Shown one piece after another: positions 1 to 11,079 of a DNA stretch of 64,000 nt. The notes beneath the pieces are model-generated. The model did no database searches and was not told the origin of the DNA. It was given only the letters and a program-made list of their open reading frames with translations. Location: contig OX421967.1 of the NCBI GenBank assembly GCA_949128115.1, forward strand, positions 6,190,070 through 6,254,069, in the 5' to 3' direction. Position 1 is the first letter of the stretch, and every line of letters begins with the position of its first letter. The DNA comes from Anaspis maculata. Its lineage: Eukaryota > Arthropoda > Insecta > Coleoptera > Scraptiidae. The position numbers and the translations under genes were made by a program.

Positions 1-574
1 TGTTCTTTAGTAACAATCTGCATAGAGGATTTATTGTTTTTGAAGCTCAAGAGTGGCCAAAATCACAAAACGTTGACGCAAAATCACAAGAAATACACGA
101 CTGAACTGTATGTAACCAAAATCACGCAAAGTAGTGCCTCACACATTGTTTAAGCCATAAGAAGAGATTGATGGTCAAAATTTGAAGATGAAAGATGTCA
201 ATGGACAAACTTAGCATGGTACTTGCTTGAGAACATTGTAACAAAGCAAACTAGACGTTTTTCATTGGATGAACCTCCATTTTGTCCAAAATCCAATGCT
301 TTGATTTCACTAAAAATTACGCATTTCTGCAAAGCAACAGTCGGAAACCTCTCTACCACAAACCTATGGATTGGTGAGTGCGCCACTTCACACTTGTCTT
401 TACAACACATAAGACCACCTCTGTGCGAAAATTCGTCAAAATCAAAAAAAGCGTTTGTGAGTTATTCACATTTGAAAAAGTGGCCCTTAACTTTTGCTCA
501 GAAGTGTATTACATATACAAGGAAAATAAGTATTTCCCATGTTTTTTATAAAAAAAAACTGCCCAAATGACATG
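1..574. other. Non-coding, unassigned
   Basis: I see no supportable gene here. The short open frames on both strands overlap each other and resemble no family I know. The segment lies downstream of the piggyBac transposase remnant in its direction of transcription. It may be the decayed 3' part of that element, but no TTAA followed by CCC, as expected for the missing left end, is visible. Confidence 0.4.
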
Positions 575-602
575 GCTCCATATGGAGCCACTAGGCGCTA
601 CC
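573..602. repeat. CCATATGG-centred palindromic motif, piggyBac subterminal type
   Basis: The segment is a near-palindrome, GGCTCCATATGGAGCC, followed by CACTAGGCGCTACCC. Closely related copies lie at about 3806-3828 and 4170-4190, the last next to the piggyBac terminus at 4205. A recurring motif near a transposon end fits a subterminal transposase-binding repeat. That role is inferred from position only. Confidence 0.5.
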
Positions 603-654
603 CGGATAATTTCACAATGATGCGTGATCCATGCAAAAAATAGATGAAAATGTA

Positions 655-1143
655 TCAAATTGTGAAGTATATCAGATAATACATATCATTTCGTGAAAAA
701 ATGGTATAACAAATATTTAAGCCAAAAGGTCTTATCATAGACTCATCATATGAAAGATTTTGTCTAGCACAAAATGTTCGAAGAACTTTTCTTTCAGCAT
801 GTCTGCTATCGGTCGCAGTTCTACATCTAAGCGCGTTCATCCACAAGGTAGTTATTGGCAAAATGTATAAAGCGAAAAATTTGAAAAAACCGGTCTCTTC
901 TCATGGCACTAGATACTGCCTCGTTCTTCATATCTTTTGCGTTCTCCCAATAATTTCTTTTGGACGGCAAAATGTTATATCCATTTGAAATCAGTATGAC
1001 AAAGAAAGTCTTTAGTTCTTGAACGGTTACTGGCGGATCTGTAAAATTTTTGAATTGTGCGTAACTTGCCGTTTCATTCCTTATTTTTTCAAATAAATCA
1101 TTTGAAACTAAATGATTGAAAATAATAATATTTCTACGCAGGT
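655..1143 (-). pseudogene. piggyBac transposase (PGBD3/4-like) core, broken
   Basis: In the family this protein excises and inserts the element at TTAA sites using a DDD catalytic core. On the minus strand from 1143, one frame reads through LFEKIRNETASYAQF, ELKTFFVILISNGY, PSKRNYW and RDRFFQIFRFIHFANN. These match the conserved block of piggyBac transposases that ends in the RF..I...HFADN motif. That frame stops near 831. The protein resumes in another frame with NLSYDESMI, which holds a catalytic aspartate of the family, then runs into unrelated sequence and a stop. The rest of the catalytic domain and the C-terminal zinc-binding region are absent. Frameshift, truncation and separation from the N-terminus mark it as a pseudogene. 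The family assignment is firm. Confidence 0.82.
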
Positions 1144-1174
1144 CAAATTTTTGTATTGTGAGTAATCTGGGCTT

Positions 1175-3365
1175 TAGTCCGGACGTTAGGCGCTAAAATA
1201 TGGGTGGACTCTGCATTTTAGGGTTAAAACATGCCACTTGGTATAGTTGTTGTATGAACCATAATCTTCCGATTCAGAAGTGTAGACATCAGCGGCAGAC
1301 GTGCAGGCTCGCTGTACAGGGTGAAGAAGGAAAAAGAAGAAGGAAACGTGGTAACTCATGAACCAAAAGAGATAGAGTCGTGTAAATCGGCATTTATATC
1401 CCGATGTCCATGCCAATGAAATTCCATCAAACCATTTTCAAATATCCTGAAGCATTCCTGAAATATCCTGAAAAACTAGTTTTCTTTCATAAAAATTAAT
1501 TTTTTAGGTATATCAGTGAGTGTTCAAAGTATAAGAGTGCAACTCGGTAGTTCTCCATTCAGTGATGTAATCAGTTGAAAATGATCGGTAGCCAGTGCCT
1601 AGGCCTACTATTTCCAGAAAAAAGACATTTAACTTTTTTCCTATTCCCGGCAGCCATCTTGCGTTAACTATTTGCAGAATAAGTAAGGAAGTGACTGGTT
1701 ATTATAAAGTTGGTGAGGTACAACCATTTTACCACAAAAAAAGTAACCTCGGCATTGGTAACTGCCTTCTTGTTGAATGAACATTGTCATTCGAATTGTT
1801 TTTGGTTTCACAGACTTTCTTTGCTTGTGATGGCTAATGTCGTTATTGAAAGGAAGAACTACATTCGGCATTCTAATGCCTCAAATTTTGTCAAGTCAGC
1901 CACATGAATTTTTCATCATCAGTGAAGACGTTTGTCTCCGGCAGCTGATCAAACAAAAGATGTACGATTTTTGTGTGAATATTGCAAAAATTAAAACGGT
2001 TTCGCTGCGATCGAATGCTTCTTGGAGAGAGTATATTGCCGCAAAATGTTTAATTTCACCTGGAAATAATTTCATAGGACTTGGTGTTGACATTGTCAAC
2101 TGCAATGCTATACGCAAATTTGGTAAGATCATTTTAAACGGCGCAGAAAGGACGATAAGACTCAGTTTTTTGTTCGAATTTTGAGCAACAACTTTTCGTG
2201 GTTTTTCCACTTCTTCTCCCCATATACAGGGACTGTAGGGTTGGCGCTAATGGCTACACTTCTAAATTGAAAGAGTATGGTTCAAACAGTCACTGTGCCA
2301 AGTGGCATGTTCTAACCATACAGTGCAGGGTGCTTTTCGCCTACTGTTCGGATCGAGGTCCAAATATAGCTAATATTGCATTTTTCCACGCTTTCCACAT
2401 CTTCCCCGTCTTTTATGGGATAGCTAGACACACCTGACCAATTTTTCTTGGCATCACTGTTAACACCAGATTGCATCAAATTATTTGCATGCTAATTCGT
2501 ACCTCTCGAGGCAATATATTTTCCTCAAGACGCATTCGATGACGACGAAACCTTATATATTTTTGCAATTTTCGCACAAAAATGGTATATCTTTTGTTTG
2601 ATCAGCTGTCTGAGACAAACGTCTACACTGATGATGATAAATTTTTGTGACCGACTTGACAAAATGTGAAGCATAAGAATGCCTAACGTAATTTTTCTTT
2701 TCAATAACGACATTAGCCATCATGAGCAAAGAAAGTCTGTAAAATCATGAACAACTCGAATGACAATGTTTATTCTACAAGAAGGCAGTTCCTAATGTCG
2801 ATGTTACTTTTTTTGGGGTGAAATGGTTGTACCTCACTAACTTTATAATTGCTAGTCACTTCCTTGATTATTGTGCAAATTGTTAACGCAAATGGCTGCC
2901 GGGAGGAGGAAAAAAAGTTGAATGTCTTTTTTCTGGAAATAGCAGGCCTAGGCACTGGCTACCGATTATTTTCAATTGATCACATCACTGAATAAAGAAC
3001 TACCAAGTTTCACTTTTATACTTTTAAAATTCACTGATTCACCGGAAAATTTAATTTTTATGAAAAAAAACGAGTGTTCCAGAATATTTCAGAAATGCTT
3101 CGGGATATTTGGAAATGGTGTGATGAAATTTTATTGCCATGAACATCGGGATATAAATGCCGATTTAGACGACTCTACCTCTTTTGGTTTATGAGTTACC
3201 ATTTTTCCTCCTTCTTTTTCCTTCTTCACTCTGCACACAGAGCCTGCACGTCTGCTGCTGATGTCTACACTTCTAAATCGGAAGATTATAGTTCATGGAA
3301 CAGCTATACCAACTGGCATGTTTTAACCCTAAAATGCAGGGTGGTTTCCCCTAACGTCCGGACTA
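1175..3365. mobile_element. 2.2 kb imperfect palindrome (foldback-like element) inside the piggyBac remnant
   Basis: Two arms, about 1175-2040 and 2510-3365, are inverted copies of each other at roughly 80% identity by eye. Both outer ends read TAGTCCGGACGTTAGG inward, so the repeat starts with the self-complementary GTCCGGAC next to a TA on each side. This would fit a TA target duplication, as in Tc1/mariner-type insertion. The 470-bp centre is different sequence. The arms have no convincing coding capacity; short frames appear on both strands of both arms because the arms are copies. It separates the piggyBac N-terminus from its core, so it inserted later or replaced the section between them. 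Confidence 0.75.
2243..2350 (+). repeat. Third copy of the palindrome's terminal sequence in the loop
   Basis: This segment (GGCTACACTTCTAAATTG ... AAGTGGCATGTTCTAACC ... CAGGGTG) matches the right outer end of the palindrome at about 3258-3350 and, inverted, the left outer end. The element therefore holds three copies of its end sequence. That suggests a nested or tandem insertion, or a rearranged dimer, more than a simple duplication. Confidence 0.6.
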
Positions 3366-3532
3366 CTTGGAAAATGTACAACTGGAAGCTCCAAATCTGC
3401 TGAATCCGAAAATGAATAATTTCGGGATTTGATAATCACTACTAATTTTGTCTTCTAATATTTTCAGGCTCTTCAGCGACTTCTGCAGGTAACTGATCTT
3501 CCTCAGTACCTCAGTTATATCTTGAGTACCTC

Positions 3533-3733
3533 CTATACGCACATTATCCGATCCGTCAGAACAATTTCGGCATTTGCAGAAAGCTGTTTCCCGCTCAAAT
3601 TATCAACAAGCCCAGGTCTTTCTTCATCTGCTAAATCCTCGTCCGTCAAAACATGACTTTCTGGAGGCTCTATGAATACATCCAACACTTCTCTATCATG
3701 ATCATCATCGTCGTGCGCACGATCAATGGCTTC
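3533..3733 (-). pseudogene. piggyBac transposase N-terminal acidic region, truncated
   Basis: The minus-strand frame from 3733 contains EAIDRAHDDDDHDREVLDVF, then IEPPESHVLTDEDLADEE and GLVDNLSGKQLSANAEI. It ends at a stop near 3533. This acidic stretch with EPP, a TDEDxADE core and the NLSG motif is characteristic of the N-terminus of PGBD3-like piggyBac transposases. The preceding bases (TTCTTCAG) look like a splice acceptor, so this may be a second coding exon. It belongs to the same gene as the core at 655-1143, now separated by a stop and the palindromic insertion. Confidence 0.75.
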
Positions 3734-4205
3734 CTGAAGAATTATTCCACCAAATTATAATTTATTATGTTTAGAACTCGGCAACACAAGTTATACCGAT
3801 AACAGCCTAGTGGCTCCATATGGGCTCAGCTATGTTTACGGTCAAAAAACAAAAACATGAAAAGCACTTTGCATCCACAAAACATTTCATAGGCTTGAAT
3901 GATAATATAAGAATGCAAAAATTTATTTATAGAACAACTGTGACATGAATAACATCAATAATAATATTTATATCAAAGTGAAGTTCATCGTTTCCCGGCG
4001 AAAAATTCAACACGTATTTTCAGAGCGCTAGCAAGGAAAAAGTAACATCGATCAAGATGTTTTTTTTTGCGAGTGTATATCATCATTATCCATTCTAAAC
4101 GGTGCAGGTACACTTTTTTGAAAAATGAAGGTTTTTACCAAAATATGAGTCATAATTTCTATCAAGAAATGGTGGCTCCATATGGGCTCGTTAGGCTCTA
4201 ATGGG

Positions 4206-4209
4206 TTAA
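4206..4209. other. TTAA target site at the piggyBac end
   Basis: TTAA directly abuts the terminal GGG of the element on the plus strand (CCC on the minus), as expected for piggyBac insertion. The partner copy on the other side was not found. Confidence 0.65.
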
Positions 4210-6085
4210 GGGTGTTGGAATGACGGCCGCGGACGCGTTCCATTACAGCCGCCTTAGTATTTGACTAAAACGTATCGTTCAAGTTTGTAATGAGCAATAA
4301 GGAACGGACAATTTGATTCACGTGACCAAATTTGAGTTTTTGATTTCTTAAATTTTTTCATTTTCTTTTATTTCAATTTCTTTTCTAATTGGATTTTGGC
4401 TCGAAATTGAAAACTTCAAACGTTATTGTCTAGTGTTCATCAATACTTATAAAGAGAAGCCTAAAACGGCGATTTCGGTCGAAAACTGACGCTGCGGTGT
4501 GCGAATTACGATGCAATCTGCACTCTTAAAAACCAAAGTGACTGCATTTAATTTTTTAATTTTCACAAGCAAATTACGACAGGAAACACTAAATGTTTAC
4601 AGTTTCCTGCGGCGCGTCGGTGCGCTTCTTCGAAAATGAGACGTTTTACCTGCTCGAGCTCAAAAAATTAAAAAACAAACAACAGAAGCGACAAAAACGA
4701 TAAATTCCGAAAATAATTGAGCGCGCTTCGAAAATAACCGAGCGGAACGCGACCAAGACGACCGACGTTCCAGCAGCGGTGATGCATTTCCGGTTATTTT
4801 TGTATGCCCACAAAACACATTTTACAAAACTCTTGTTAGGCCACCGCCTCCTTGATTATTTCCAGTGACGTTTTACAAATTGCCGAATTAATTGGAAACA
4901 TCGACGTCGCGCACATTTTCGAATTCTTTTCGTTTTAAAAATAACGTTTTCGTTTCTATTATTATCAGCGAGTGATGAAAAAAACAACAAAATACAGTGT
5001 GCGAGCAATGGAAGTATGCGAACGGTAATCTAAATTTTCTCAGTACCACGATAATCGTAGTTGACAGGTAACACTGACGGGTGACATTTTATTCATAATA
5101 ATGTTTTTTTTTTAATTCTCTTTTTAGTGTCTAAAATTATTTTTGTATCCATTTTTATCCACTAATTTTTTATTGGAATTTTTTCAATTTTGTTCATTTT
5201 TTGAATGTTAGTCAGATAAAAAATAATTAAATAATTAATAAGGCGACCGAGCATTACACCAAGGCCTCGAGGTGCATGCCATCCAGTGTGTAAAGAAGTG
5301 CCCGGTAACAAAAAGCAAAGTGGATCGAATCCGTGATTATCGCGGTAGCGTTGGAAGAAGAATTATTAAACAAAAGAACGATACGATTCTCTAGGTATGG
5401 CGCAGGTAAAAACGTGACACAATAATAATAGTCGTTATTACGGGGTATATACTGAAATTATTAAAATCGTATTAAAAAGTCATCATCCTAGGAGGCCGCG
5501 GAGAAGATTAGGTTTTTGTTTTTATACACACCACACACTTGTGTTGTACGTTTATGTCCACGGCTCACGCGATTCCAGCGCAGCTCGTATACCGTGCTGT
5601 GCTGGATTCTAATCTGCAAAACTTTATTTTAATTTTTCCTTATTAATTCTCATTTTTCATCAATCTTCATTTTTTTTAAATTATTTTAATTTTTTCAATT
5701 AAGTACATATTTTCTCACTTAAGTACTCTTTTCCATTATTTTAATTATTTCAATTATTTATTAGAATTTTTTAAAGGTTTAGTTCATGGTTAAATTGAAG
5801 CTAATGGCGGGTTTCACAAGAGATAATTAATCTAACCTCAAGTTCCGCTCAAACCAAGTGTCAGACTCCACAATCTATCCTCCCTTAAAAAAAATAACTT
5901 TGGATCCTTACAAACTATATGACTTGTTCAGACTCTTTGGTCTTTGATATGATCCAATCTTTTAGTTAAAGCCCCGTCAGGCCCTTTCGTGACATGGTGG
6001 AGGACACCGCCTAAAATCGGCCCTTTTTCCTTAGCGGAAAAGGTGATTTTCTTGGTTAAAAGCCAAGCGAGTTTAATTTTATTCA
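4210..6085. other. Non-coding; CpG-rich portion at about 4440-5060
   Basis: No protein-coding signal is visible. From about 4440 to 5060 the sequence is richer in CG dinucleotides than its surroundings (GCGCGTCGG, GAGCGCGC, GCGACCAAGACGACCGACG) and could be a promoter-proximal or 5' untranslated region. No TATA box, start or splice pattern decides this. From about 5090 to 5780 it turns to AT-rich runs such as TTATTTCAATTATTT. Confidence 0.35.
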
Positions 6086-6895
6086 GCTGGCAAGATGTTC
6101 AGCTTGTCGACGCATCAGTTAGCTCCTTGGTTCATCAATTACCTTGGTAAATTAAATCGTTTAGTCGGTCATTTACCTTGTTAGTTCGACAATCAGCTCA
6201 TTGGTTTACTATTCCGGAAGTTCCAGTAAATTCGTTGGCTAGAGAGTTACTTAGTGTGTTCCTTTACAAGCTCATCAGTCAAATCAAATCTTTAGCTTGT
6301 TGGTTAATTTTCAAGTCTCGTTGAAATAGTCAGCTCATTAGCCGTTAGTTCGTTGGATTACTTGTTTTGTGTTTGATGATACCTTAGCTCGTTCGCTAGC
6401 TAACCAACTCAGCTGCTTAGATAACTCATCGGTTCGATAAATTTAGCTCGTAAGCTCTCAAGTTCGCTAGTTAGCTCGTCAAGTCACTGGATCGTTAGCT
6501 CGTTAGTTCGTAAGCTCGTTAGTTCACCAACTTGTCAACTTTTCGTCATAAGTCCAATAGCCGAGTCAGTATTTTGTCAGCTTGTATTTTGTATTCCTGC
6601 TAGCTTGAAAAATATTTAGTTCGTCAGCTAGTTTGTTAGTTCCGCAGATCGTTACTTTGCAAGCTTGTTACTTAGTTCTTGAATCCGCTAGTACAATTTT
6701 TACTTCCCAAGCTCTGTTAGGTACGCCACTTTATTAGCTTGTTAGCTAGTGATTTGTTAGCTAGTTGAGTCGGTCGGTTCGTAGCTCATTCAGTTCTTTA
6801 GCTCATTGGCTCCTCGGTTAGTTATTTTGGCAAATATTGATCAAGCTAGTTCTTCAATTTGGTAGTTCTTTAGCTAGTTAAGCTTAAGTTAAGCA
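6086..6895. repeat. Degenerate short tandem array of AGCTCGTTAGTTCG type
   Basis: For about 800 bp the sequence is made of shuffled copies of GTTAGCTCGTTAGTTCG-like octamers. The clearest run is at 6480-6520 (GTTAGCTCGTTAGTTCGTAA). Units vary by insertion of TCA, GGT or ATT. The array has no open frame and is unlike its neighbours on both sides. Confidence 0.75.
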
Positions 6896-6977
6896 GGGTC
6901 AATGCTTTTTCTTTTCTTTTTTGGCAAATTTAAAAATCTAGTATAGCACTGCCCATAATTTTTTACATATTAAGAAA

Positions 6978-7260
6978 TCCCATGCCAAACTTCAATATCC
7001 TATTTTCAAAAAAAAGGTACCCAAAATATTTTTGGTCTGGTACCTGTTTTTTCAAAATAAAAAAATCAAATTTGGCACAAGATATCCTTGAAGACAACTG
7101 TAGGGTCAATGTTATTCATTTTCAAAATTTTGCAACATTTTCGAAGGATTTTGGATTTTCTTTGGAAAATCACACACGGTCACTGACCCTACATTTCTCC
7201 ACACATAAGGAAATCCCATGCCGAATTTGAATTTTTATTTTCAAAAAAAAGTGCCAAAAA
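6978..7260. repeat. Two-copy ~236-bp direct repeat
   Basis: A segment beginning AAATCCCATGCC and followed by TATTTTCAAAAAAAAGGTAC at about 6980 recurs from about 7213 with the same order of features, including CCAAAAATATTTT. This is a two-copy tandem duplication in AT-rich non-coding DNA. Confidence 0.6.
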
Positions 7261-7309
7261 TATTTTAGAAATCCACTTTTTTAGACGCATTTTAGAAAAT
7301 CAAAATTTT

Positions 7310-8280
7310 TCAAGTCTAATAATGACATCAAAATACCAGATTTTTTTGTTTAAATACTTACAAGTGACGCTCCTGTGAAAATATGCTGAAACAAGCTGAT
7401 CGCTGGTGGTCGTTTTTTTTCAAAAATTGACTTGTAGCGTAAGATTTTCGAAAAAAAACAATTGAAAAACTCATTCGATGAGTGACCAACAGGATTTTCC
7501 GGAAACTCGGATGTGTGGCTCAACAGGACTTGAAAATACCTTCAGTTAGAGGTGCCACTCGATAGGGTACGGTTCAAGCAAATTTTGACGTTTCTCAAAT
7601 GTCAAATTGTTCAATGTTGATAATGACATCACCAAATTTTTTGCTTCTGATAACTGCATTGCGACACATCTCTGGAAATATGCTAGAACAAGCTGTTCGC
7701 TGGTGCTGAATTTTTTCAAACATTGAGATTTGACAGCAGGATTTTCAGAGAAACTAAAAAAAAAACGATTTTATGGGTGGCCAACAGGATTTTTCGGAAA
7801 CTAACAAGTGTAGCTGAATAGAGTTTGAAAATACCTCCAGTTAGAGGTGCCACTCGGAAAGGTTCGGTTGAAGTAAATTTTGACGTTTGTCAAATGTCAA
7901 ATTTTCGAATTTTGTCCATCACATCAAGTGACACCTTGTTGGAAAGGTATTTCAAAATGCTATTTGCTGAATGTGGAAGTTTCTAATAATTTCAACATTT
8001 TACGCAGAATTATTGACTAAGAAAACAGCTTTCAGGCATTTCAATGAGCGGAACGGCTGCTTTTTGAAAAATAACATATGCGAGTTGATGCAGCCTGGCA
8101 AGACGTTTGATTGGAGATGTCACTCGATAGGGTTCGATTCAAGAAAATTTTGACGTTTCTTAAGTGTCAAAGTTTCAAGTTCCGACAACTGTACCGAGTG
8201 ACACCTCGTTGAAAACGTATATTGACAAGCTGTTCACTGTCTTTCAATTTTAATTGTAATTTGAAAAATTTTACGCTTGA
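7310..8280. repeat. Three-unit ~270-295 bp tandem array with AGAGGTGCCACTCG anchor
   Basis: The anchor AGAGGTGCCACTCGATAGGG, followed by GGTTCAAGCAAATTTTGACG, occurs at 7549, 7843 and (as AGATGTCACTCGATAGGG) 8116. Flanking text repeats too: AACAAGCTG(A/T)TCGCTGGTG before and AATGTCAAATT after. The AGAGGTG(C/T)CACTCG core also occurs in arrays E and K far to the right, so unrelated arrays share this module. Confidence 0.75.
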
Positions 8281-8458
8281 AGCCATTTTCAAATTGTCAA
8301 AACTCGTTTTTTTTTTTTTAAAACAAGCGCCGCATAAATGAATGTGATATTCGTACTCCTCGTGTTCGATTCAGTAAGAAACGATACTCGTATCGATGAA
8401 AAATTTGAAAATTACGAAAAAACTGCCAGAGGTTAAAAACGTCGAATTTCTTTTTTTT

Positions 8459-8661
8459 CCAAAAAAACATGCGGGGTATCGTTTTTTAGTAAATCGAGCA
8501 CGCGCATCACGAATAAGATGTTAATTTCAACGTCATTCGACATTCGACTTGACAAAACAAGAAGTCAAAATTCAATTTTTATGCAAAAAACGCAGGGTAT
8601 CGTTTTTAAGTGAATCAAGTACGCGTAGCAACGACTGAGATGTCAGTTTCAACGTTATTCG
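8459..8661. repeat. ~122-bp direct duplication
   Basis: Two copies begin CAAAAAACATGCGGGGTATCG (first base dropped in copy two) and end CAACGTCATTCG or CAACGTTATTCG. They share CGAGCACGCGCATCACGA-like text in the middle. No coding potential is seen. Confidence 0.65.
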
Positions 8662-8793
8662 TTATCTGAACAACTCGATCGTGATAAACTGAGCAGTGGC
8701 GGTGTGGTTACCACCGGTAGTCGAGTAGAACGTTTTTTTCTACTATCATCTGGCAACAGTTCGAAATTAAAATAGAATGAGGAATGAACAAAC

Positions 8794-8890
8794 CTTGTTC
8801 GGCGTCGATTAGATGCCTGGTCAGCGTCACGAACACCACCAGTATCCTCAAACACCGCATCGCCATCATTTTCGTCCTGACGGCCGCCAT
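8794..8890 (-). CDS. Candidate first coding exon with signal peptide, unknown secreted or membrane protein
   Basis: On the minus strand an ATG in good context (GTCATGGCG) opens 32 codons, then one base, followed by the donor-like AAG|GTTTGT at 8793-8792. The peptide starts MAAVRTKMMAMRCLRILVVF and continues through VTLTRHLIDAEQ. It has a basic start, a hydrophobic core LRILVVFVTL, and an A-x-x-type end that could be cleaved near IDA. That is the look of a secretory signal peptide. The 150 bp upstream is GC-richer, with CCACCACC tracts, as in a 5' untranslated region. The next exons would lie at lower coordinates or outside the window, and I could not find them. Without splicing, the frame would run on only to 8708. 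I do not recognise the gene. Other frames overlap here, so coding status is moderate at best. Confidence 0.4.
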
Positions 8891-9059
8891 GACGGTGTGC
8901 TTGTGTGCGTAAGGGGCTTGAGGTTATGCAGGTGATGGTGGAGGGATGGTGGTGGTGGTGGGATAGAAAGGATAAGTCCTGCCACGTCCTGCCACTTACG
9001 GGCAAAGGACCGGGACTCGATTATCCTTGCTCGCTATTCCATCCTGGAACATAGAAAAA

Positions 9060-9400
9060 AACACAAATTAGATCTCAGAATATCCATCAAAATATCTCTT
9101 CAATCTCTTCTCTTCCCCCCTGTTCCCCTTTCCCAAATATGGTCTCATTAAATCAGGCACATTTCAAGCTATTATAGCCATAATCACAACTGATCGAGTG
9201 AGTAAAATTAATACATTTCCTCGGACATTTCGCTTGCTTGAACACAAACGACAAAGGTCGTGTGTAGGATTTGAACCCGCCCCATCACATGGTTGAGATT
9301 TAAGCCCACATTATTATAAATTATAAAACTGTTGTAAAGCGAATCAAATCTTTCTGTATTCCGGTTACCAAAACACAATGTATTACATTTTCCTTCTTTT
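9060..9400. other. Single-copy non-coding
   Basis: Nothing supportable as a gene. A GGGTTCAAATCC-like string on the minus strand near 9265 resembles a tRNA T-loop but lacks a matching A-box or cloverleaf. Confidence 0.4.
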
Positions 9401-9402
9401 TT

Positions 9403-9457
9403 GTACATTTCGTGTACATTCCTAGTACATTTCATGTACATTTCTAGTACATTGCCT
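9403..9457 (+). repeat. 11-bp tandem repeat, five units
   Basis: Five consecutive units of GTACATTTCGT / GTACATTCCTA / GTACATTTCAT / GTACATTTCTA / GTACATTGCCT. Each unit contains GTAC, so alternate single-strand hairpins are possible. No function is evident. Confidence 0.85.
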
Positions 9458-9459
9458 TG

Positions 9460-10914
9460 GTTTCAAGTGAAAAGTCGGTTTGTAGCGAGAGTCATTGCTA
9501 TTTTCTCAAGCAGCTCTTTTCAGTTGGTGTTAAAACTGTCACGCTGATTAATGACAAGTAAAGTGACATTTACGATGACATTTGATAGGCTCCAGACGGC
9601 ACGCTTCGAAAACAAGCAAAGCGACACTTGACTCGAGCCACCTGCGTTTTCTTTGATCTGATCCTTTTTCGCTTGATTGATAAAACTGCTGGTGTGCGAC
9701 AGACAATTATTTTTATAATGTCGGATTTATATATACGAGTATATACAGCAATTTCGCAATACGTTCACGTATATATATTTTATAGCAAGAGTTCAAAGCC
9801 GATTTATGGGTTCTGTGTGCGCGCTTTTGCACTACACAAGTACCAGTGCACGGTGATCTGATGACCCAAATTTGAGACATAAAATTCCAAAGTAAACACC
9901 CAAAGCACCCATTATAGCTGCTATTATTACTTCCATCATCTGCCTGGAACGATTGTAATGTAACAGAGCTTTATAACAACGTAATATGGCAACTAGAAAG
10001 AATTTTTGCAGTATTTTACAAACCCCTCTAGTTTTCTCCGGCGTTTTCGAACCAACGTGTTGGGCAAACTGACCGGCGATTCATAATCAGAGCTTCAGAA
10101 CACTGAGGCTGCTTAACGCAATTTAATAATTTGATTGATCTACAAGCCGTATTTGCTTCTATATAAAGAACGTAAGCCTTAATCTACATTTTTCTAAACA
10201 ATCTAGTCTGAAGACTTACGTTTTTCATTGTAAAAAAACAAACGAATCACGACTGAGTTGCGTAAAGTTGGCAACATTCTGAGGTTTATGTTATTATATC
10301 GAACACACACCGTTCTCTCAATCAACCCTCCCTCTAACCCTCCCACACCCTATTATATAAATCCCTAAATTCCACAGCTTCAAAGTCATTTGTTTTGTGT
10401 TTGGCAAACAGGGTATATGCACCAAAAGCGACAGATGTGTTTGCTCTCCGAGTCCGCTGCTCGGCCAAAACCTTTTTCGACAAAGAAAATCGAAACGTTT
10501 GCTTCTAGTTTGAGATGCAGGCTCAGCCGACACAACCATGCAATAAAGGCCCAAAGTCGGCGATAAACGCGCTTTATGGGGTGTATCGTAGGTATACATA
10601 TAGGTATAGTAATATCTCGGGATACCCTAGTTATAGTTGTGTTCGTGAATTCGACATTATACGGAAATTACCCGAGGGGACCCATTGTTTGGCGCGGGGT
10701 GTGCTTTTATACACTGGGAGCCGTGTGTTAGTGGCACCATGAAATAGGGGAGGGCTGCTGCTGGATGACAAAAACCGTATCAGAATCGGAACGGAACAAA
10801 TCAGAAAGACGGCTGTGTCCTGTGCGTCCCGTTGACAAATGATGACGTATTGTTACGATTTGTGAATGAAGATTTGAATAAGTAACAGAAAAAATTACAC
10901 CACCGGATTATTCA
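9460..10914. other. Single-copy non-coding island
   Basis: No coding region is recognised. Open frames up to about 90 codons overlap on opposite strands and show no family motif. The stretch 10380-10740 is more GC-balanced and less simple than its surroundings, and could be a regulatory or untranslated segment. Confidence 0.35.
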
Positions 10915-11075
10915 GTTCAGCTACTGAACTTGACTTGAAATAATTGGGGCTCAACTTGGACTTGGCTTGGCGTTAACTTGGACTTGAGACTTGACTGGAA
11001 CTGTATTTAGCTTAGCTTGAAATGTAATGATCTGAATTGACTTGAATTGGCTCAACTTGACTGTGACTTGAACTA
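10915..11075. repeat. Degenerate ACTTGGACTTG microsatellite-like run
   Basis: Irregular copies of GACTTG, CAACTTG and CTTGGACTTGG fill about 160 bp, ending in CTTGACTGTGACTTGAAC. This looks like a decayed 5-6 bp simple repeat. Confidence 0.65.
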
Positions 11076-11079
11076 TGCA

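Larger units (their letters stand above)
573..4205 (-). mobile_element. Decayed piggyBac-type DNA transposon with a nested palindromic insertion
   Basis: Read on the minus strand, the element begins at 4205 with CCCATTAGAGCC, next to a TTAA at 4206-4209, which is the target site used by piggyBac. Going leftward it shows a CCATATGG subterminal motif, a transposase N-terminal fragment (3533-3733), a large palindrome (1175-3365) and the transposase core (655-1143). The other terminus is not found, so the left limit given is only the last family-like motif. Stops, frameshifts and a missing second half of the catalytic domain show it is dead. Confidence 0.7.

Noticed and set aside
198..410. 70-codon minus-strand frame as the piggyBac C-terminus
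   Set aside because: It lacks the C-terminal cysteine pattern of the family and lies beyond the CCATATGG motif.
1175..3365. Palindrome as an assembly artefact
   Set aside because: Arms differ at about one base in five and the centre is unrelated, which an artefactual inversion would not give.
9259..9290. tRNA-like T-loop string GGGTTCAAATCC on the minus strand
   Set aside because: No A-box, acceptor stem or cloverleaf around it.
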